A stretch of DNA of 64,000 nucleotides from Pseudomonadota bacterium (GCA_028873535.1 JAGWIJ010000003.1:1-64000), one strand, 5' to 3'. Positions 53,018 to 63,709 are shown, counted from the first letter of the stretch. Translations and numbers: made by a program. The notes: generated from the sequence alone by a model not told the origin.

Positions 53018-54591
53018 CGGCCTTGCGTTCAGCCCTTCCGCGCTCGGCGCTGGCGGCGGCACTGGCGCTGGCGCTGTTGAGCGGGTGTTCGGTGGCGCCG
53101 GTCTACCAGGGGCCGGCGGAACAAGGCGTGCCCGAGCATTTTGCAGCAGCACCCGCGGGCGACGCCAAGGCGATCGATCCGGCGTCCTGGTGGCATAGCC
53201 TGCAGGATGCCAGGCTGGACGCGCTGGTCGAAGATGCGCGCCGCTACAACCCCGATGTCCAACTGGCGCTGGCGCGTCTGCAGCAGGCGCGCGTCTATGA
53301 GGTGGTCGTGGCGGGCACGGCCGATCCTGCCGTGGGCGTGGGTGCCGGCGGCGGGCGTGGCAGCGGTTCGGATGCGACACGCGGACGCCTTGCCAACAGC
53401 CTGCGCGATGGGGAAAGCAGTGCCGGTCTGAAGCGCATAGCCTACGGTGCCGGCTTCGATGCGGGCTGGACGCTCGACCTGGCCGGCTACTATCAATCGG
53501 CGCTGGAAGCCGCACAAGCAGATCGCGGCGCTGCCGAAGCGGTGCGTCAGGCCGCCCTGGTGGCCGTGGTGGCCGATGTGGTGCGCGCCTACGAGGACAT
53601 GCGCGGCCTGGAGCTTCAGGCCAAGGTGCTCAGCCGCAGCCTGGATTCGGCGGACCAGCTCAGGCTGTTGATGCAGGAGCGTTATCGCCATGGCCTGATC
53701 AATGCACTCGATGTGCAGCTGGCGGAACGCCAGGTGGCGACCTTGCTGGCCGAGCAGGCCATGCTGCCTGCCCGGATCGAAGCGGCACGCAACACGCTGG
53801 CGGTGCTCACCGGCCGGTTCCCCGAGCAGCTGGCGGCGAGCGGCAGCCAGAGCGAGTTGCCGGCCTTGCCGGGCGATATCGTGCCCGGCCAGCCGATCGA
53901 CGTGCTTGCCAACCGACCCGACGTGCGCGCTGCCGAGCGCAGCCTCGCCGCAGCCACGGCGCAAGCCGGGGTGGCAGTGGCGCGGTTGATGCCGACGGTT
54001 TCGCTGGGCGCCGGGCTTGGCATCGCCGGACAGAGCCTGTTGCAGGGGGACGATCGCCATCGCCATCTGTGGTCGCTGGGCGCCTCGGCCTACTGGCCCT
54101 TGCTCGACTTCGGCGTGCTCGATGGCCTGAGCGAGATCGCCGACCTCGAAGTGCAGGCGCGCGCCAGCCTCTACCGGCGGACGGTGCTGCGTGCGGTGGC
54201 TGAGGTGGATACCGCCATGTCGACCTACCGTGCCGAGCAGACACGCCTGCAGGCGCTGGCCACGGCAGTGGCGGCCGGTTCGGATGCCCTTGAGCTGGCG
54301 CGCCAGCGCTATGATCGCGGCCTGGCCGATTTCCTCAACGTCGTCGACGCCGAGCGCCAGGTGTTCGCGCTGCAGGCACAATACGCCGAAGCACAGACGA
54401 CCGCCCTGGAGCAGTACGCCGACCTGTTCCGTGCCCTGGGCGGCGGCTGGCAGGACGCCGCGCCGCCGCCGCCGATCCGGCCGCCGCGTGCGGCCGTGGT
54501 GGCGGCGTTCGATCATCTGTTCCATTCACCGGCACGGTTGCCGGCGGCGCAGGACGCCGCGGTACCGGCACCCGAGGATCCCGCACCATGA
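53014..54591 (+). CDS. Efflux transporter outer membrane factor (NodT/OprM-type lipoprotein)
   Basis: Lipobox LLSGCSVAPVYQGP; WWHSLQDARLDALVEDARRYNPDVQLALARLQQAR; ANRPDVRAAERSLAAATAQAGVAVARLMPTVSL. Confidence 0.92.
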   Translation: MTALRSALPRSALAAALALALLSGCSVAPVYQGPAEQGVPEHFAAAPAGDAKAIDPASWWHSLQDARLDALVEDARRYNPDVQLALARLQQARVYEVVVAGTADPAVGVGAGGGRGSGSDATRGRLANSLRDGESSAGLKRIAYGAGFDAGWTLDLAGYYQSALEAAQADRGAAEAVRQAALVAVVADVVRAYEDMRGLELQAKVLSRSLDSADQLRLLMQERYRHGLINALDVQLAERQVATLLAEQAMLPARIEAARNTLAVLTGRFPEQLAASGSQSELPALPGDIVPGQPIDVLANRPDVRAAERSLAAATAQAGVAVARLMPTVSLGAGLGIAGQSLLQGDDRHRHLWSLGASAYWPLLDFGVLDGLSEIADLEVQARASLYRRTVLRAVAEVDTAMSTYRAEQTRLQALATAVAAGSDALELARQRYDRGLADFLNVVDAERQVFALQAQYAEAQTTALEQYADLFRALGGGWQDAAPPPPIRPPRAAVVAAFDHLFHSPARLPAAQDAAVPAPEDPAP

Positions 54592-54938
54592 GTGAAACGC
54601 CCGTCACGCACAGCCGCATGCGCATCTACCTTGGCGAAGACAAGCGGCACGGCGAGCGGCCGCTCTACCAGGCCATCGTGCGCAAGGCCCACCACATGGG
54701 TCTTGCGGGACTGACAGTTTTCCGGGGCAGTCACGGTTTCGGACATTCGACACGCCTGCACACGGCGGACGTGCTGTTTTCCGAGGACCTGCCGCTGGTG
54801 ATCGAACTGGTCGACCGCGCCGCAGCAATCGAGGCGCTGGGCCGCCTGCTGGCGGAGGTGGAAGGCATCGGCCTGATTACCGTGGATCCAGTCCAGGTCT
54901 TTCTTGCCCAGGGTGGGACACCCACAGCGCTCGACTGA
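54588..54938 (+). CDS. DUF190 family protein
   Basis: MRIYLGEDKRHGERPLYQAIVRKAHHMGLAGLTVFRGSHGFG; ATGA overlap with OMF. Confidence 0.9.
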   Translation: MSETPVTHSRMRIYLGEDKRHGERPLYQAIVRKAHHMGLAGLTVFRGSHGFGHSTRLHTADVLFSEDLPLVIELVDRAAAIEALGRLLAEVEGIGLITVDPVQVFLAQGGTPTALD

Positions 54939-55108
54939 CACCTCCGCTCGGACGGTTTGTTGCATTGCTACAACAGCAAGGCGCCGGAAAGGCGGTTCAA
55001 CCTTGCCCTGGCGATGGCCAGTCGATAGCATGCGCAATCAAGAAACGGCGCCCAGCGCCGCTCGCCGAGCTGCTTTCCTGTCTGAAAACTTCCCAAACAG
55101 AGGTTAAA

Positions 55109-56458
55109 ATGAGAATCAAGCGTCTAGCCCTCGCTACCGCCGTCCTGGCTGCGGTCTCCGCGACCGCCCAAGCCGATGATGCCACCGTCACCCTTTACGG
55201 CGTTTTCGACGTGGCCGTGGGTAGCCTGCAGCACTCGCTGAACGGCAACGACCAGTTTCCCGGTTCGGTCGATCCCTTCGACGCCGTGCGCACCACGGTG
55301 CCCGGTTCCATGGTCGGCATGATGGCCGGCGGCATCTCGGATTCGCGCTGGGGCATCCGCGGCAGCGAAACGATTTCCCCGGGCGTGAAGGCCTTCTTCA
55401 CCATCGAGTCGGGCATCAACCTGCCGACGGGCACCATCAACAACGCTGCCGGCGCGCTGGGCAACAACGCCATCTACGGCAGCAGCGAAGCGGCCGCTTC
55501 GTCGCTGAGCGGCCAGTTGTTCAACCGCCAGGCATTCGTGGGTCTGTCGGATGACAGCCTGGGCTCGCTGCAGTTCGGCCGCAACTACGTGCACATGTTC
55601 GACGTCTACACCAGCTACGATCCGGTGCAGGACGCCCAGCTGTTCTCGCCCTTCGGCTTCTCCGGCACCTACGGTGGCGGCAGCGGTGCGACGGAATCGA
55701 TGCGCTCCGATAACAGCCTGAAGTACAACAACCGTCTGGGCAACTTCAATTTTGGCGGTCTGTACCACTTCGGCAACTACGCCAACGGCGCCTCCAAGGG
55801 TCGCGGCTTTGACATCAACGTCGGTTACGAAGGCGAAACCTTCGGCGTGCAGGCGGTGTTCGCCCAGTACAACGACGTGATGCATGCTGGCACCAGCCAG
55901 GGCGTGGCCAACGCCGGCACCACCGCTTCGCCGGGTATCCTGGGCACCAACGCCGCCTGCCTGGGCGCAACCCTGGGTTGCTTCAACAGCGTCGCGCTGA
56001 CCGAGCAGAACGACCGCGGCTGGTTGCTGGCCGGCAAGTACAAGCTGACCAGCGCCGCCACCCTGAAGGCCGGCTGGCAATGGTTCCAGCAAGGTGCCGC
56101 CAGCGATCCGATGACGGTGCAGCAGTACGGTGACTACTACGGTCTGCAGGTCGCCACCATTGGCCAGATCAAGGGCCCGGCCAAGGAAACGTCGATTCCC
56201 TACGTCGGCGGCGACTACAACTTCACCGACCGTCTGAACCTGGCTGCCGGCTACTACGACATCATCACCAAGAACAACGGTGCCAACCAGAGCGGCGAAC
56301 AGCGTTACTACTCGATGCTGCTCGACTATCACCTGAGCAAGCGCACCGACGTCTATGTCGGCGACATGTACTCCAGCTTCAGCGGCCAGATTTTCCCGGC
56401 CGCCTCCTTCTACCAGTCGAACAACGTGCTGGCAGCGGGCATGCGCCACAAGTTCTGA
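55109..56458 (+). CDS. Gram-negative porin (Porin_4/OmpC-like)
   Basis: MRIKRLALATAVLAAVSATAQADDATVTLYGVFDVAVGSL...SRWGIRGSETISPGVKAFFTIESGINL; C-terminal GMRHKF. Confidence 0.93.
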   Translation: MRIKRLALATAVLAAVSATAQADDATVTLYGVFDVAVGSLQHSLNGNDQFPGSVDPFDAVRTTVPGSMVGMMAGGISDSRWGIRGSETISPGVKAFFTIESGINLPTGTINNAAGALGNNAIYGSSEAAASSLSGQLFNRQAFVGLSDDSLGSLQFGRNYVHMFDVYTSYDPVQDAQLFSPFGFSGTYGGGSGATESMRSDNSLKYNNRLGNFNFGGLYHFGNYANGASKGRGFDINVGYEGETFGVQAVFAQYNDVMHAGTSQGVANAGTTASPGILGTNAACLGATLGCFNSVALTEQNDRGWLLAGKYKLTSAATLKAGWQWFQQGAASDPMTVQQYGDYYGLQVATIGQIKGPAKETSIPYVGGDYNFTDRLNLAAGYYDIITKNNGANQSGEQRYYSMLLDYHLSKRTDVYVGDMYSSFSGQIFPAASFYQSNNVLAAGMRHKF

Positions 56459-56528
56459 GCCTTGCCTGGGTGGGCGCCGTACCTGGTGTCCGCCCCTTGC
56501 CGCAGTGCCGAAGGGCACGCGGCGGTGT

Positions 56529-56564
56529 AAAAAAACCTGCAGCCACAAGCTGCAGGTTTTTTTT
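56529..56564 (+). terminator. Rho-independent (bidirectional) terminator AAAAAAACCTGCAGC-CACAA-GCTGCAGGTTTTTTT
   Basis: 15-bp perfect inverted repeat with A/T tracts on both sides, between convergent genes. Confidence 0.95.
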
Positions 56565-56594
56565 CGGGTGCGCGCCGGATAGCGGCGTGGCGCT

Positions 56595-57512
56595 TCAGAA
56601 CGGTGCGCGAGCGGTGACCTGCCAGGCATTGTTGAATGTGCGAAAGCCGCCGATCGTCTTCTGATAGCCGGCGCCGATGGCGAAATGCAGGCGGTCGATC
56701 AGGGGAAAGCGGCCCAGCACCAGGCCTGCGGTGAGCATGGTCTGGTTTTTTCCGTCGTTGGGGCCGCCCGCGAAGTGGGTGAATTGCGTTTCGATCTCAG
56801 GCCACCACACTTCGCTGATGTGGGCCTGGAAAGCCGTGTTCCAGACGATGGGTTCGCCCAGCAGTGCCATGTTGCGGTCAGGTACCGAGATCGACAGTGT
56901 CGACTGGATGTCGTAGCCGTGCTCGCGCGTCCCCCAGCCCTTGCCGGCAGCAAGGGTGGGCGTGAAGATGTAGTGACCGGTGGTGATGGCGGAATCGCCG
57001 CTGGGCACGCTGACGCCCATGAATCCCGTCACGATGTAGTTCCCATTCTCCTCGTTGGCGGCGCTGACCCGATACTTGAGCAGGAAGGTGTCGTCGGCGA
57101 AGCCCTGGGTGGACTTGCCGTGCGGACCGCGGATGACCTGGTAGCCGGGTTCGCCCACGATGAGTTCGGTGTTCGGCGACGTGATCAGTTCCAGGCCTTT
57201 GCCCAGACCTTCGTTCATCGCGCTGACGCCCGCCGATCGGTATTGCCACTGTTGATCGAAGCGGAATTCCTGTTCGAGGCGTGGCGTCACGGTGACGACC
57301 GGCGTCATCCAGTGTGGTTGGGATTCCTTGGCGGCGTCCGAGCGCGTGAACCACGCGCTATCGCCATCGGCGGCCGACGCCGCTGGTGCGTCGGCCGCGG
57401 CCGCCAGCGTGCTCATACAGGACATGAGCGACAGGCTCAACGCCAGCGGTGCGCGACGCCGACGGTGTGAGAGCGGCATATGGACGGAAGAATCAAGGGT
57501 CGACATGGTCAT
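56595..57512 (-). CDS. Secreted outer-membrane beta-barrel-like protein (possibly of the phenol-degradation MetA-type transporter family)
   Basis: Signal-like N-terminus; alternating amphipathic strands; C-terminal ARAPF. Confidence 0.55.
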   Translation of the reverse strand: MTMSTLDSSVHMPLSHRRRRAPLALSLSLMSCMSTLAAAADAPAASAADGDSAWFTRSDAAKESQPHWMTPVVTVTPRLEQEFRFDQQWQYRSAGVSAMNEGLGKGLELITSPNTELIVGEPGYQVIRGPHGKSTQGFADDTFLLKYRVSAANEENGNYIVTGFMGVSVPSGDSAITTGHYIFTPTLAAGKGWGTREHGYDIQSTLSISVPDRNMALLGEPIVWNTAFQAHISEVWWPEIETQFTHFAGGPNDGKNQTMLTAGLVLGRFPLIDRLHFAIGAGYQKTIGGFRTFNNAWQVTARAPF

Positions 57513-57648
57513 CGGTTCCAAGGGCTGGCAGAGAAGGCGAAATTATAAATATATATAACGAGTGACGTTCATAAAATATTGCGATACAGGTATATGCAAC
57601 GTGCACTGAAGAATGTGCTATTCCGGGTTTCTTGGTTTGTGATGGACG

Positions 57649-59055
57649 TCATGATTTCCGGCGCGACTGATGGCTTGCCCGGAATGCGATGCGCACGCCG
57701 CTCATGACGCTGAGCACACTGGTGTTGAGATAGCCCGCGGAGAGGCCGTCCTCGACGCGGCTATGGAGCACGCCGCCATAGAAGTCGATGTTGTCGTCAT
57801 AGCGATAGTCGGCCACCAGCGAGAAGGCGTTCTCGATGCCGCTGCACGCTGCCGAAATGCTGCTACTGCAGTCGGCCGACCTGTCGGTGGCGTAGCTGTT
57901 CTGCCTGTAGTGGTACACGGCGCCCATCAGAGCGATCTCCTGAGTAAGCGCATACTTTGCTCCTGCCCAACTGACACCAAGGACCTTCGCCTTGGCAAAG
58001 CTGGTGGTGTTGAGCGAGCCGATGGCATAGCCGCCAATCGTGCTGGCTCCCACTGCGACGTACGGCAAAGTGCTGTCGGGCGTCGAATACACGATCGCCT
58101 CGTAGCCGCCGAACACCGTCCAGTCATCCCATTCGGAACGGGCCATCAGCGACACGCTGCGCGTGTCGGCCACGTCGGCGGCCAGCGAATTGGCCAAGGT
58201 CAGGCCCTGCCTCTGAAGGACGGTCAGTTGCGCGGTGGTCGGCGACCAGGACCCCAGCGAAATGGCGTCGCGCTTGTTGGTGTAGGTCAGGTCGGCCGAA
58301 AGCCCGGCGTGGGAGGCGCCGATATTGAATTGGTAGCCCTGCCCCCCCACTTCCTGGCCACTGGCCTGGTACTGCGCGCCGAAGCGCACCGGACCGAGCC
58401 CGCTGACATAGCGCGCGGAATTGTTCAGGCGGTTGTATTCGGAATAGCCGCCGCCCGCCGCTGATGAGGAAAAGCCGATCAGCGAAAAGGCGTAGGACCC
58501 GGCCAGCGGGTCGTAGGCCAGGACGTTGTCGTACAGCAGCCCATTCTGGCGCCCCAGCGTGAGGGTGCCGAAGCGCTTCGAGGACACTCCGGCCCAGGCC
58601 GCGGCACTGAACAGTTGGCCGGCCTGGCTGGAATCACCGTTCGCCGACTGCGCTGCCAGAGCGACGCCGTTGTTCTGCAGCAGCGAGTGCGGTCCGTTGG
58701 CGATCTCGCCGCTCAGCGGACTGAAACGCGTCTCCAGTGTGAACAGGCCGCTGAGATCCTCGCTGAAGGCGTGCGTGCCTTTGACGCCCAGGCGCGTCTG
58801 CGAAAGTCCGTTAGGGGCGAGTCCGGTCACCGCACTGCCGCTGTTCTTCGAGACGCCGAAGCCCACGCCTTGGGCGAAGTAGTCGCTGGCGTTGGCGCCA
58901 TGCGACTGGTAGGCGACACCGATGTCGACCACGCCGTAGAGGGTGATGCTCTGCCAGCTGGGCGGCGAGGCGGGTTCGTCGGCCAGCGCGATGGCGGGCG
59001 CTGGACTGTTGAGGGCCGCCGCCAGGAGGGCGACCGGCAGGGGCGTGCGGGACAT
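57649..59055 (-). CDS. Gram-negative porin
   Basis: SITLYGVVDIGVAYQSHGA...SQTRLGVKGTHAFSEDLSGLFTLETRFSPLSGE; SSKRFGTLTLGRQNGLLYDNV. Confidence 0.88.
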   Translation of the reverse strand: MSRTPLPVALLAAALNSPAPAIALADEPASPPSWQSITLYGVVDIGVAYQSHGANASDYFAQGVGFGVSKNSGSAVTGLAPNGLSQTRLGVKGTHAFSEDLSGLFTLETRFSPLSGEIANGPHSLLQNNGVALAAQSANGDSSQAGQLFSAAAWAGVSSKRFGTLTLGRQNGLLYDNVLAYDPLAGSYAFSLIGFSSSAAGGGYSEYNRLNNSARYVSGLGPVRFGAQYQASGQEVGGQGYQFNIGASHAGLSADLTYTNKRDAISLGSWSPTTAQLTVLQRQGLTLANSLAADVADTRSVSLMARSEWDDWTVFGGYEAIVYSTPDSTLPYVAVGASTIGGYAIGSLNTTSFAKAKVLGVSWAGAKYALTQEIALMGAVYHYRQNSYATDRSADCSSSISAACSGIENAFSLVADYRYDDNIDFYGGVLHSRVEDGLSAGYLNTSVLSVMSGVRIAFRASHQSRRKS

Positions 59056-59306
59056 GTTCGGAGTTCTCTGGCGTGCTGGTGCCAGCCAATATAGCGATTT
59101 GTTTTATGCACCAGAAAGAATAAAAAATTTATTGAATATCCTTAAAAAGAATATATATGGCGCTGGGGCTGCGTCCGTCCGGCCTGCCAGATCCGGCTTG
59201 GCGGGGCCGCTGTCCGCCTTGTCACCTTGCAATGTGGCTGTCATCTGCCTGTACTAGGCTCGAACGCTCTGCGGTGCCTGTCACCGGTTTGCCATGGATG
59301 TGCTCG

Positions 59307-59951
59307 ATGTCTTCAGCCGCCGCACCCCTCCAGCCGGAAGATGCCCTGACCGCTCCTGCCCGGCAGACCTTGATCGTGCTGGGGCGCGAACTCGCCGCCC
59401 TGGGCATGCTGCCTGCCACCAGCGGTAACCTCTCGCTGCGCATCGCGCCCGGGCGCGCACTGATGACGTGCTCGGGCTGCGACAAGGGCTTGCTCGGCAT
59501 GGACGACTTCCTGCTCGGCGAGATCGCGGCTGCGCCGCCTGCGGGTGCCTCCGCCGAGGCGCCGCTGCATCTGGCTTTGTACCGGCAGTTCGCCGATGCC
59601 GCATGCGTGCTGCATGTGCACTCGCGTGCCTCCGCCGTGCTGTCGCGTCTGGCACTGGCAGCCGCCCAGTCCGAACTCAGACTGCAGGGCTGGGAACTGC
59701 AGAAGGCCATCGCCGGGCAGGTCTCGCACGAGGCGGTGCTGGCACTGCCGGTGTTTGCCAACGACCAGGACACCGCACGGCTGGCGGATGCCGTGGCCGC
59801 GCGCCTGGCCGGAGCTGTGCAGCCGTATGCCTATCTGCTGGCCGGACACGGCCTGTATGCCTGGGGGCGCGACGCCGCCGAGGCGCGCCGACACGTGGTG
59901 GCACTCGACGTGCTGCTGCAGAGCGAACTCGACCTGAGGAATGCCGCATGA
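59307..59951 (+). CDS. mtnB: Methylthioribulose 1-phosphate dehydratase
   Basis: ELAALGMLPATSGNLSLRI; CSGCDKGLLGMDDFLL; CVLHVHSRASAVLSRL; YAYLLAGHGLYAWGRDAAEARRHVVALDVLLQSEL. Confidence 0.92.
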   Translation: MSSAAAPLQPEDALTAPARQTLIVLGRELAALGMLPATSGNLSLRIAPGRALMTCSGCDKGLLGMDDFLLGEIAAAPPAGASAEAPLHLALYRQFADAACVLHVHSRASAVLSRLALAAAQSELRLQGWELQKAIAGQVSHEAVLALPVFANDQDTARLADAVAARLAGAVQPYAYLLAGHGLYAWGRDAAEARRHVVALDVLLQSELDLRNAA

Positions 59952-60499
59952 CCTGGCTTACCGTCCATCCCGAACACGATGCCGGCACCCGCCTGCTGGC
60001 GAGCAGCGACGCCAGCGTGATTGCCGGCGAACTGCAACGCCGCGGCGTGCGCTTCGAACGGCCCGCAGGGCTGGAGGCACTGCCGGCCGGAGTCACCGTC
60101 GAGCAGGCGCTGGCGGCCTGCGGCGCGCTGATCGCGCGCCAGAAGGCCGTGCACGGCTACACCGTGGTCGATGCGGTCAGTGTCCACCCGGATCTGCCCG
60201 GCCTGGAGCAGGCGCGCGCCAAATTCCTGTCGGAACATACCCATGCCGAAGACGAGGCACGGCTGATGGTGGACGGCGCCGGAACCTTCTATCTGCGTGC
60301 CGCTGGCGAGGTACTGGTGCTGGAGCTGTGTGCCGGGGACCTGATCAGCGTGCCCCAGGGAATGCGGCACTGGTTCGACATGGGCGCCCGTCCGCGCTTC
60401 ACGGCGGTGCGCCTGTTCACGCGTCCCGATGGCTGGATCGGCAGCTTTACCGGCGATGCCATCGCCGAACGCTTTCCACGCTACGCTGGGGCGGCATGA
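59948..60499 (+). CDS. mtnD: Acireductone dioxygenase
   Basis: ARAKFLSEHTHAEDEARLMVDGAGTFYLRA; GDLISVPQGMRHWFDMG; ATGA overlap with mtnB. Confidence 0.94.
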   Translation: MTWLTVHPEHDAGTRLLASSDASVIAGELQRRGVRFERPAGLEALPAGVTVEQALAACGALIARQKAVHGYTVVDAVSVHPDLPGLEQARAKFLSEHTHAEDEARLMVDGAGTFYLRAAGEVLVLELCAGDLISVPQGMRHWFDMGARPRFTAVRLFTRPDGWIGSFTGDAIAERFPRYAGAA

Positions 60500-61170
60500 G
60501 CGTACGCGCCGTGCTGGTGGACATCGAAGGCACCACGTCTTCGCTGTCCTTCGTGCACGACACCCTGTTTCCCTACGCCGACCGCCTCCTCGACGACTTC
60601 GTGCACGCGCACCCGGGCCTGCCCGAAGTGGCGGCCGCACTGGCCGCTGCGCGCGCCGCCGAACCCGATCGCGCGCCGCTGACGGTGCTGCACGACTGGA
60701 TCGCCGCCGATCGTAAAGTCACCGAACTCAAGAGCCTGCAGGGCGCGATCTGGCGCGCCGGCTACATCGCTGGCGAGTTGCATGGCCATCTGTGGCCCGA
60801 CAGCGCGCCCGCCTTGCAGGCCTGGGCGGCACGCGGCCTGCAGCTGGCGGTGTTCTCCTCGGGTTCGGTGGCCGCCCAGCAGCTGCTGTTCGGCCACAGC
60901 ACGGCAGGCGACTTGCGGCCGCTGTTCAGCGCCTGGTTCGACACGCATATCGGCGCCAAGCGCGATCCGCAGGCCTACCGCGCCATCGTGGCGGCGCTCG
61001 GGATGCCGGCCGCTGACATCCTGTTCCTGTCCGACGTGGTCGAGGAACTCGACGCGGCACGTGCCGCCGGGCTGCGCACCTGCTGCATCGAGCGCGGCGA
61101 GGACGGGCTGCCGCCGGCACACTCGCACGCGCGCGCCGCCGATCTGGCCAGCGTGCCGGGCCTGGGCTGA
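60496..61170 (+). CDS. mtnC: Acireductone synthase (enolase-phosphatase E1)
   Basis: VRAVLVDIEGTTSSLSFVHDTLFPYADRLLDDFV; AVFSSGSVAAQQLLFGHSTAGDLRPLFSAWFDTHIGAKRD; ATGA overlap with mtnD. Confidence 0.95.
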   Translation: MSVRAVLVDIEGTTSSLSFVHDTLFPYADRLLDDFVHAHPGLPEVAAALAAARAAEPDRAPLTVLHDWIAADRKVTELKSLQGAIWRAGYIAGELHGHLWPDSAPALQAWAARGLQLAVFSSGSVAAQQLLFGHSTAGDLRPLFSAWFDTHIGAKRDPQAYRAIVAALGMPAADILFLSDVVEELDAARAAGLRTCCIERGEDGLPPAHSHARAADLASVPGLG

Positions 61171-61213
61171 ACGCGCCGCCGGCGCATGTCGGGCAGCGCG
61201 CGCCCGGCGCCGC

Positions 61214-62008
61214 TCAGGCGCCGAACAGGTCGGCCAGCGCCTGCCCTGGACTGGGCTGACGCATGAAGGCTTCGCCCACCAGGAAGGCGTGCACGCCGGC
61301 GTCGCGCATGCGGCGCACGTCGGCCGCGGCCAGGATGCCGCTTTCGGTGACCAGCAGACGGTCCGGGGGCACCCGTGCCTGCAGGTCCAGTGTGGTCTGC
61401 AGATCGGTGGCGAAGCTGCGCAGATTGCGGTTGTTGATGCCGATCAGCGACGTCGGCAGATGCAGGGCGCGTTCGAGTTCGTCGGCGTCGTGCACCTCGA
61501 CCAGGATCGCCATATGCTGCTCGCGCGCGTGAATGGCGAGCTCCATCATCAGGCCATCGTCGAGCGCGGCCACGATCAGCAGGATGCAGTCGGCGCCCAG
61601 GGCGCGCGCTTCCAGCACCTGGTAGGGATCGACCATGAAGTCCTTGCGCAGCACCGGCAGGGCGCAGGCAGCGCGTGCCTGCACCAGGTACTGCGGCGCG
61701 CCCTGGAAATAGTCGCGGTCGGTGAGCACCGACAGGCAGGCGGCGCCGTGCGCTGCGTAGTCGGCGGCAATGGCTGCCGGATCGAAGTCCTCGCGCAGCA
61801 CGCCGCGGCTGGGGCTGGCCTTTTTGATCTCGGCAATCACCGCCGGCCTGCCAAGTGCGATGCGCGCGCGCAGCGCGCCCTCGAAGTCGCGCACCGGACC
61901 CTGCGCCGCGGCCAGGGCCGCCAGTTCGCTGTCCGGGCGCTGCGCACGGTCGCGCCGCACTTCGGCGTGCTTGGTGGCGATGATGCGTTTGAGGATATCG
62001 TCGGGCAT
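61214..62008 (-). CDS. trpC: Indole-3-glycerol phosphate synthase
   Basis: [72 protein letters not shown]. Confidence 0.96.
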   Translation of the reverse strand: MPDDILKRIIATKHAEVRRDRAQRPDSELAALAAAQGPVRDFEGALRARIALGRPAVIAEIKKASPSRGVLREDFDPAAIAADYAAHGAACLSVLTDRDYFQGAPQYLVQARAACALPVLRKDFMVDPYQVLEARALGADCILLIVAALDDGLMMELAIHAREQHMAILVEVHDADELERALHLPTSLIGINNRNLRSFATDLQTTLDLQARVPPDRLLVTESGILAAADVRRMRDAGVHAFLVGEAFMRQPSPGQALADLFGA

Positions 62009-62021
62009 CTCGGTGCAGGCC

Positions 62022-63056
62022 TCAGTGGTGCGCGAACATGGCGATGAAGGCATCCAGGCGGCGGCCGGCCTCGCCCGAATCGATGGCGTCGCGCGCGCGC
62101 GCGATGCCGGCCAACAGGGAGTCGGTGAGGTCGGCGGCGTAGATGGCCGCGCCGGCATTGAGCAGCACGATATCGCGCGCCGGGCCTGCCTCGCCGCCCA
62201 GCACGGTGCGCACCAGCCGCGCCGACTGCTCGGCATTCTCGATGCGCAGCCGTGTCAGCGGCGCCGGACTGAAGCCCAGCTCCTGCGGCGTGACCATGTA
62301 TTCGGCAACCTCGCCGTGACGCAGTTCGGCGATCCGGGTGGGCCCCGAAATGCTGATCTCGTCGAGCCCGTCCAGTCCATGCACCACCAGCACGTGCCGG
62401 CTGCCCAGACGCTGCAGCACGCGTGCCATCAGGCCGGTCAGCGCCTCGTCGTAGACGCCCAGCACCTGGCACGGCGCGCCGGCCGGATTGGTGAGCGGCC
62501 CCAGCAGATTGAACACGGTGCGCACGCCCAGCTCGCGCCGGATCGGTGCGGCATGCTTCATCGCAGCGTGATGCTGGGGCGCGAACATGAAGCCAACGCC
62601 AAGCCGGTCCAGGCTATCCGCCACGGTCTGCGGCGTGGCGCGGCTGAGATCGGCGCCGAGCGCCTCCAGCACGTCGGCGCTGCCGGTCAGGGACGACACC
62701 GAGCGGCCGCCGTGCTTGGCCACGCGCGCGCCGGCAGCGGCCGCCACGAAGGCCGCCGTGGTCGAGATGTTGAAGGTGCCCAGGCCGTCGCCGCCGGTGC
62801 CGCAGGTATCGACCAGATTGCGCTGGTCGCCGGTCTCGACCTTGAGCGACAACTCGCGCATCACCTCGGCCGCGGCGGCCACTTCGGTCACCGTCTCACC
62901 CTTGCTGCGCAGCGCGACGATCAGGCCAGCCGTCTGCACCGGCGTGAGTTCGCCCTGCATCACGGCGCGCATCATGGCCAGCATTTCCTCGCGATTCAGG
63001 TCTTCGCGGTGGATCAGGCGGTTCAGCGTGCGCGCGGGAACGAAGGGGGCGCTCAT
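62022..63056 (-). CDS. trpD: Anthranilate phosphoribosyltransferase
   Basis: [57 protein letters not shown] overlap with upstream OsmC-family gene. Confidence 0.96.
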   Translation of the reverse strand: MSAPFVPARTLNRLIHREDLNREEMLAMMRAVMQGELTPVQTAGLIVALRSKGETVTEVAAAAEVMRELSLKVETGDQRNLVDTCGTGGDGLGTFNISTTAAFVAAAAGARVAKHGGRSVSSLTGSADVLEALGADLSRATPQTVADSLDRLGVGFMFAPQHHAAMKHAAPIRRELGVRTVFNLLGPLTNPAGAPCQVLGVYDEALTGLMARVLQRLGSRHVLVVHGLDGLDEISISGPTRIAELRHGEVAEYMVTPQELGFSPAPLTRLRIENAEQSARLVRTVLGGEAGPARDIVLLNAGAAIYAADLTDSLLAGIARARDAIDSGEAGRRLDAFIAMFAHH

Positions 63057-63487
63057 GCGGCGCCGCCCACGTCCACGAGCGTGAAGTCGTGGGTGATGGT
63101 GGCGGTCTTGGCCAGCATGATCGAGGCCGAGCAGTACTTCGTGGCCGACAGGTCGATGGCGCGCTTCACCTGTTCGGTCCTCAGGCCGCTGCCGCTCACG
63201 GTGAAATGCATATGGATGCGCGTGAACACCTTGGGATCGGTCTCGGCGCGCTCGGCCTCGATCTCGACCACGCAGTCGCGCACATCCGCGCGCGAGCGCT
63301 TGAGGATCAGGACCACGTCAAAACAGGTGCAGCCGCCGGTGCCCATCAGCACCAGTTCCATCGGCCGTGGCGCCAGATCGCGCCCGCCGGCCTCCGGTGC
63401 GCCATCCATCATGGCGACGTGGCCGCTTCCCGATTCACCCAGGAAGCTCATGCCTTCGCTGCCCAGCCACTTCACTCTTGCCTTCAT
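63053..63487 (-). CDS. OsmC family protein
   Basis: RPMELVLMGTGGCTCFDVVLILKRSRADVRDCVVEIEAERAETDPKVFTRIHMHFTVSG; KYCSASIMLAKTATITHDF. Confidence 0.9.
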   Translation of the reverse strand: MKARVKWLGSEGMSFLGESGSGHVAMMDGAPEAGGRDLAPRPMELVLMGTGGCTCFDVVLILKRSRADVRDCVVEIEAERAETDPKVFTRIHMHFTVSGSGLRTEQVKRAIDLSATKYCSASIMLAKTATITHDFTLVDVGGAA

Positions 63488-63709
63488 TGCCACCGACCCC
63501 TGATGTTCCGCTGTCTGTCGAACAGCGATTATAGGCAGGCCGGGGCAGCCACCGGTAGGCGCAATGCCGCGTGCCGGCACCCGCGCGCGCGGGTGCCGGC
63601 GGCACCTTGACGGCCCTGTCTGTTGCCAGTCATGTGCAATCGTAAGCAAATGTGACGCCTCAAGTGTGCCGGCTATGTCATTGTTGGATTTACACGACTT
63701 TACAAAATT

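Noticed and set aside
48542-53515. 1657-aa minus-strand ORF
   Set aside because: Runs antisense to the clear RND permease, adaptor and OMF genes; His/Arg/Gln-rich composition typical of a GC-rich antisense frame.
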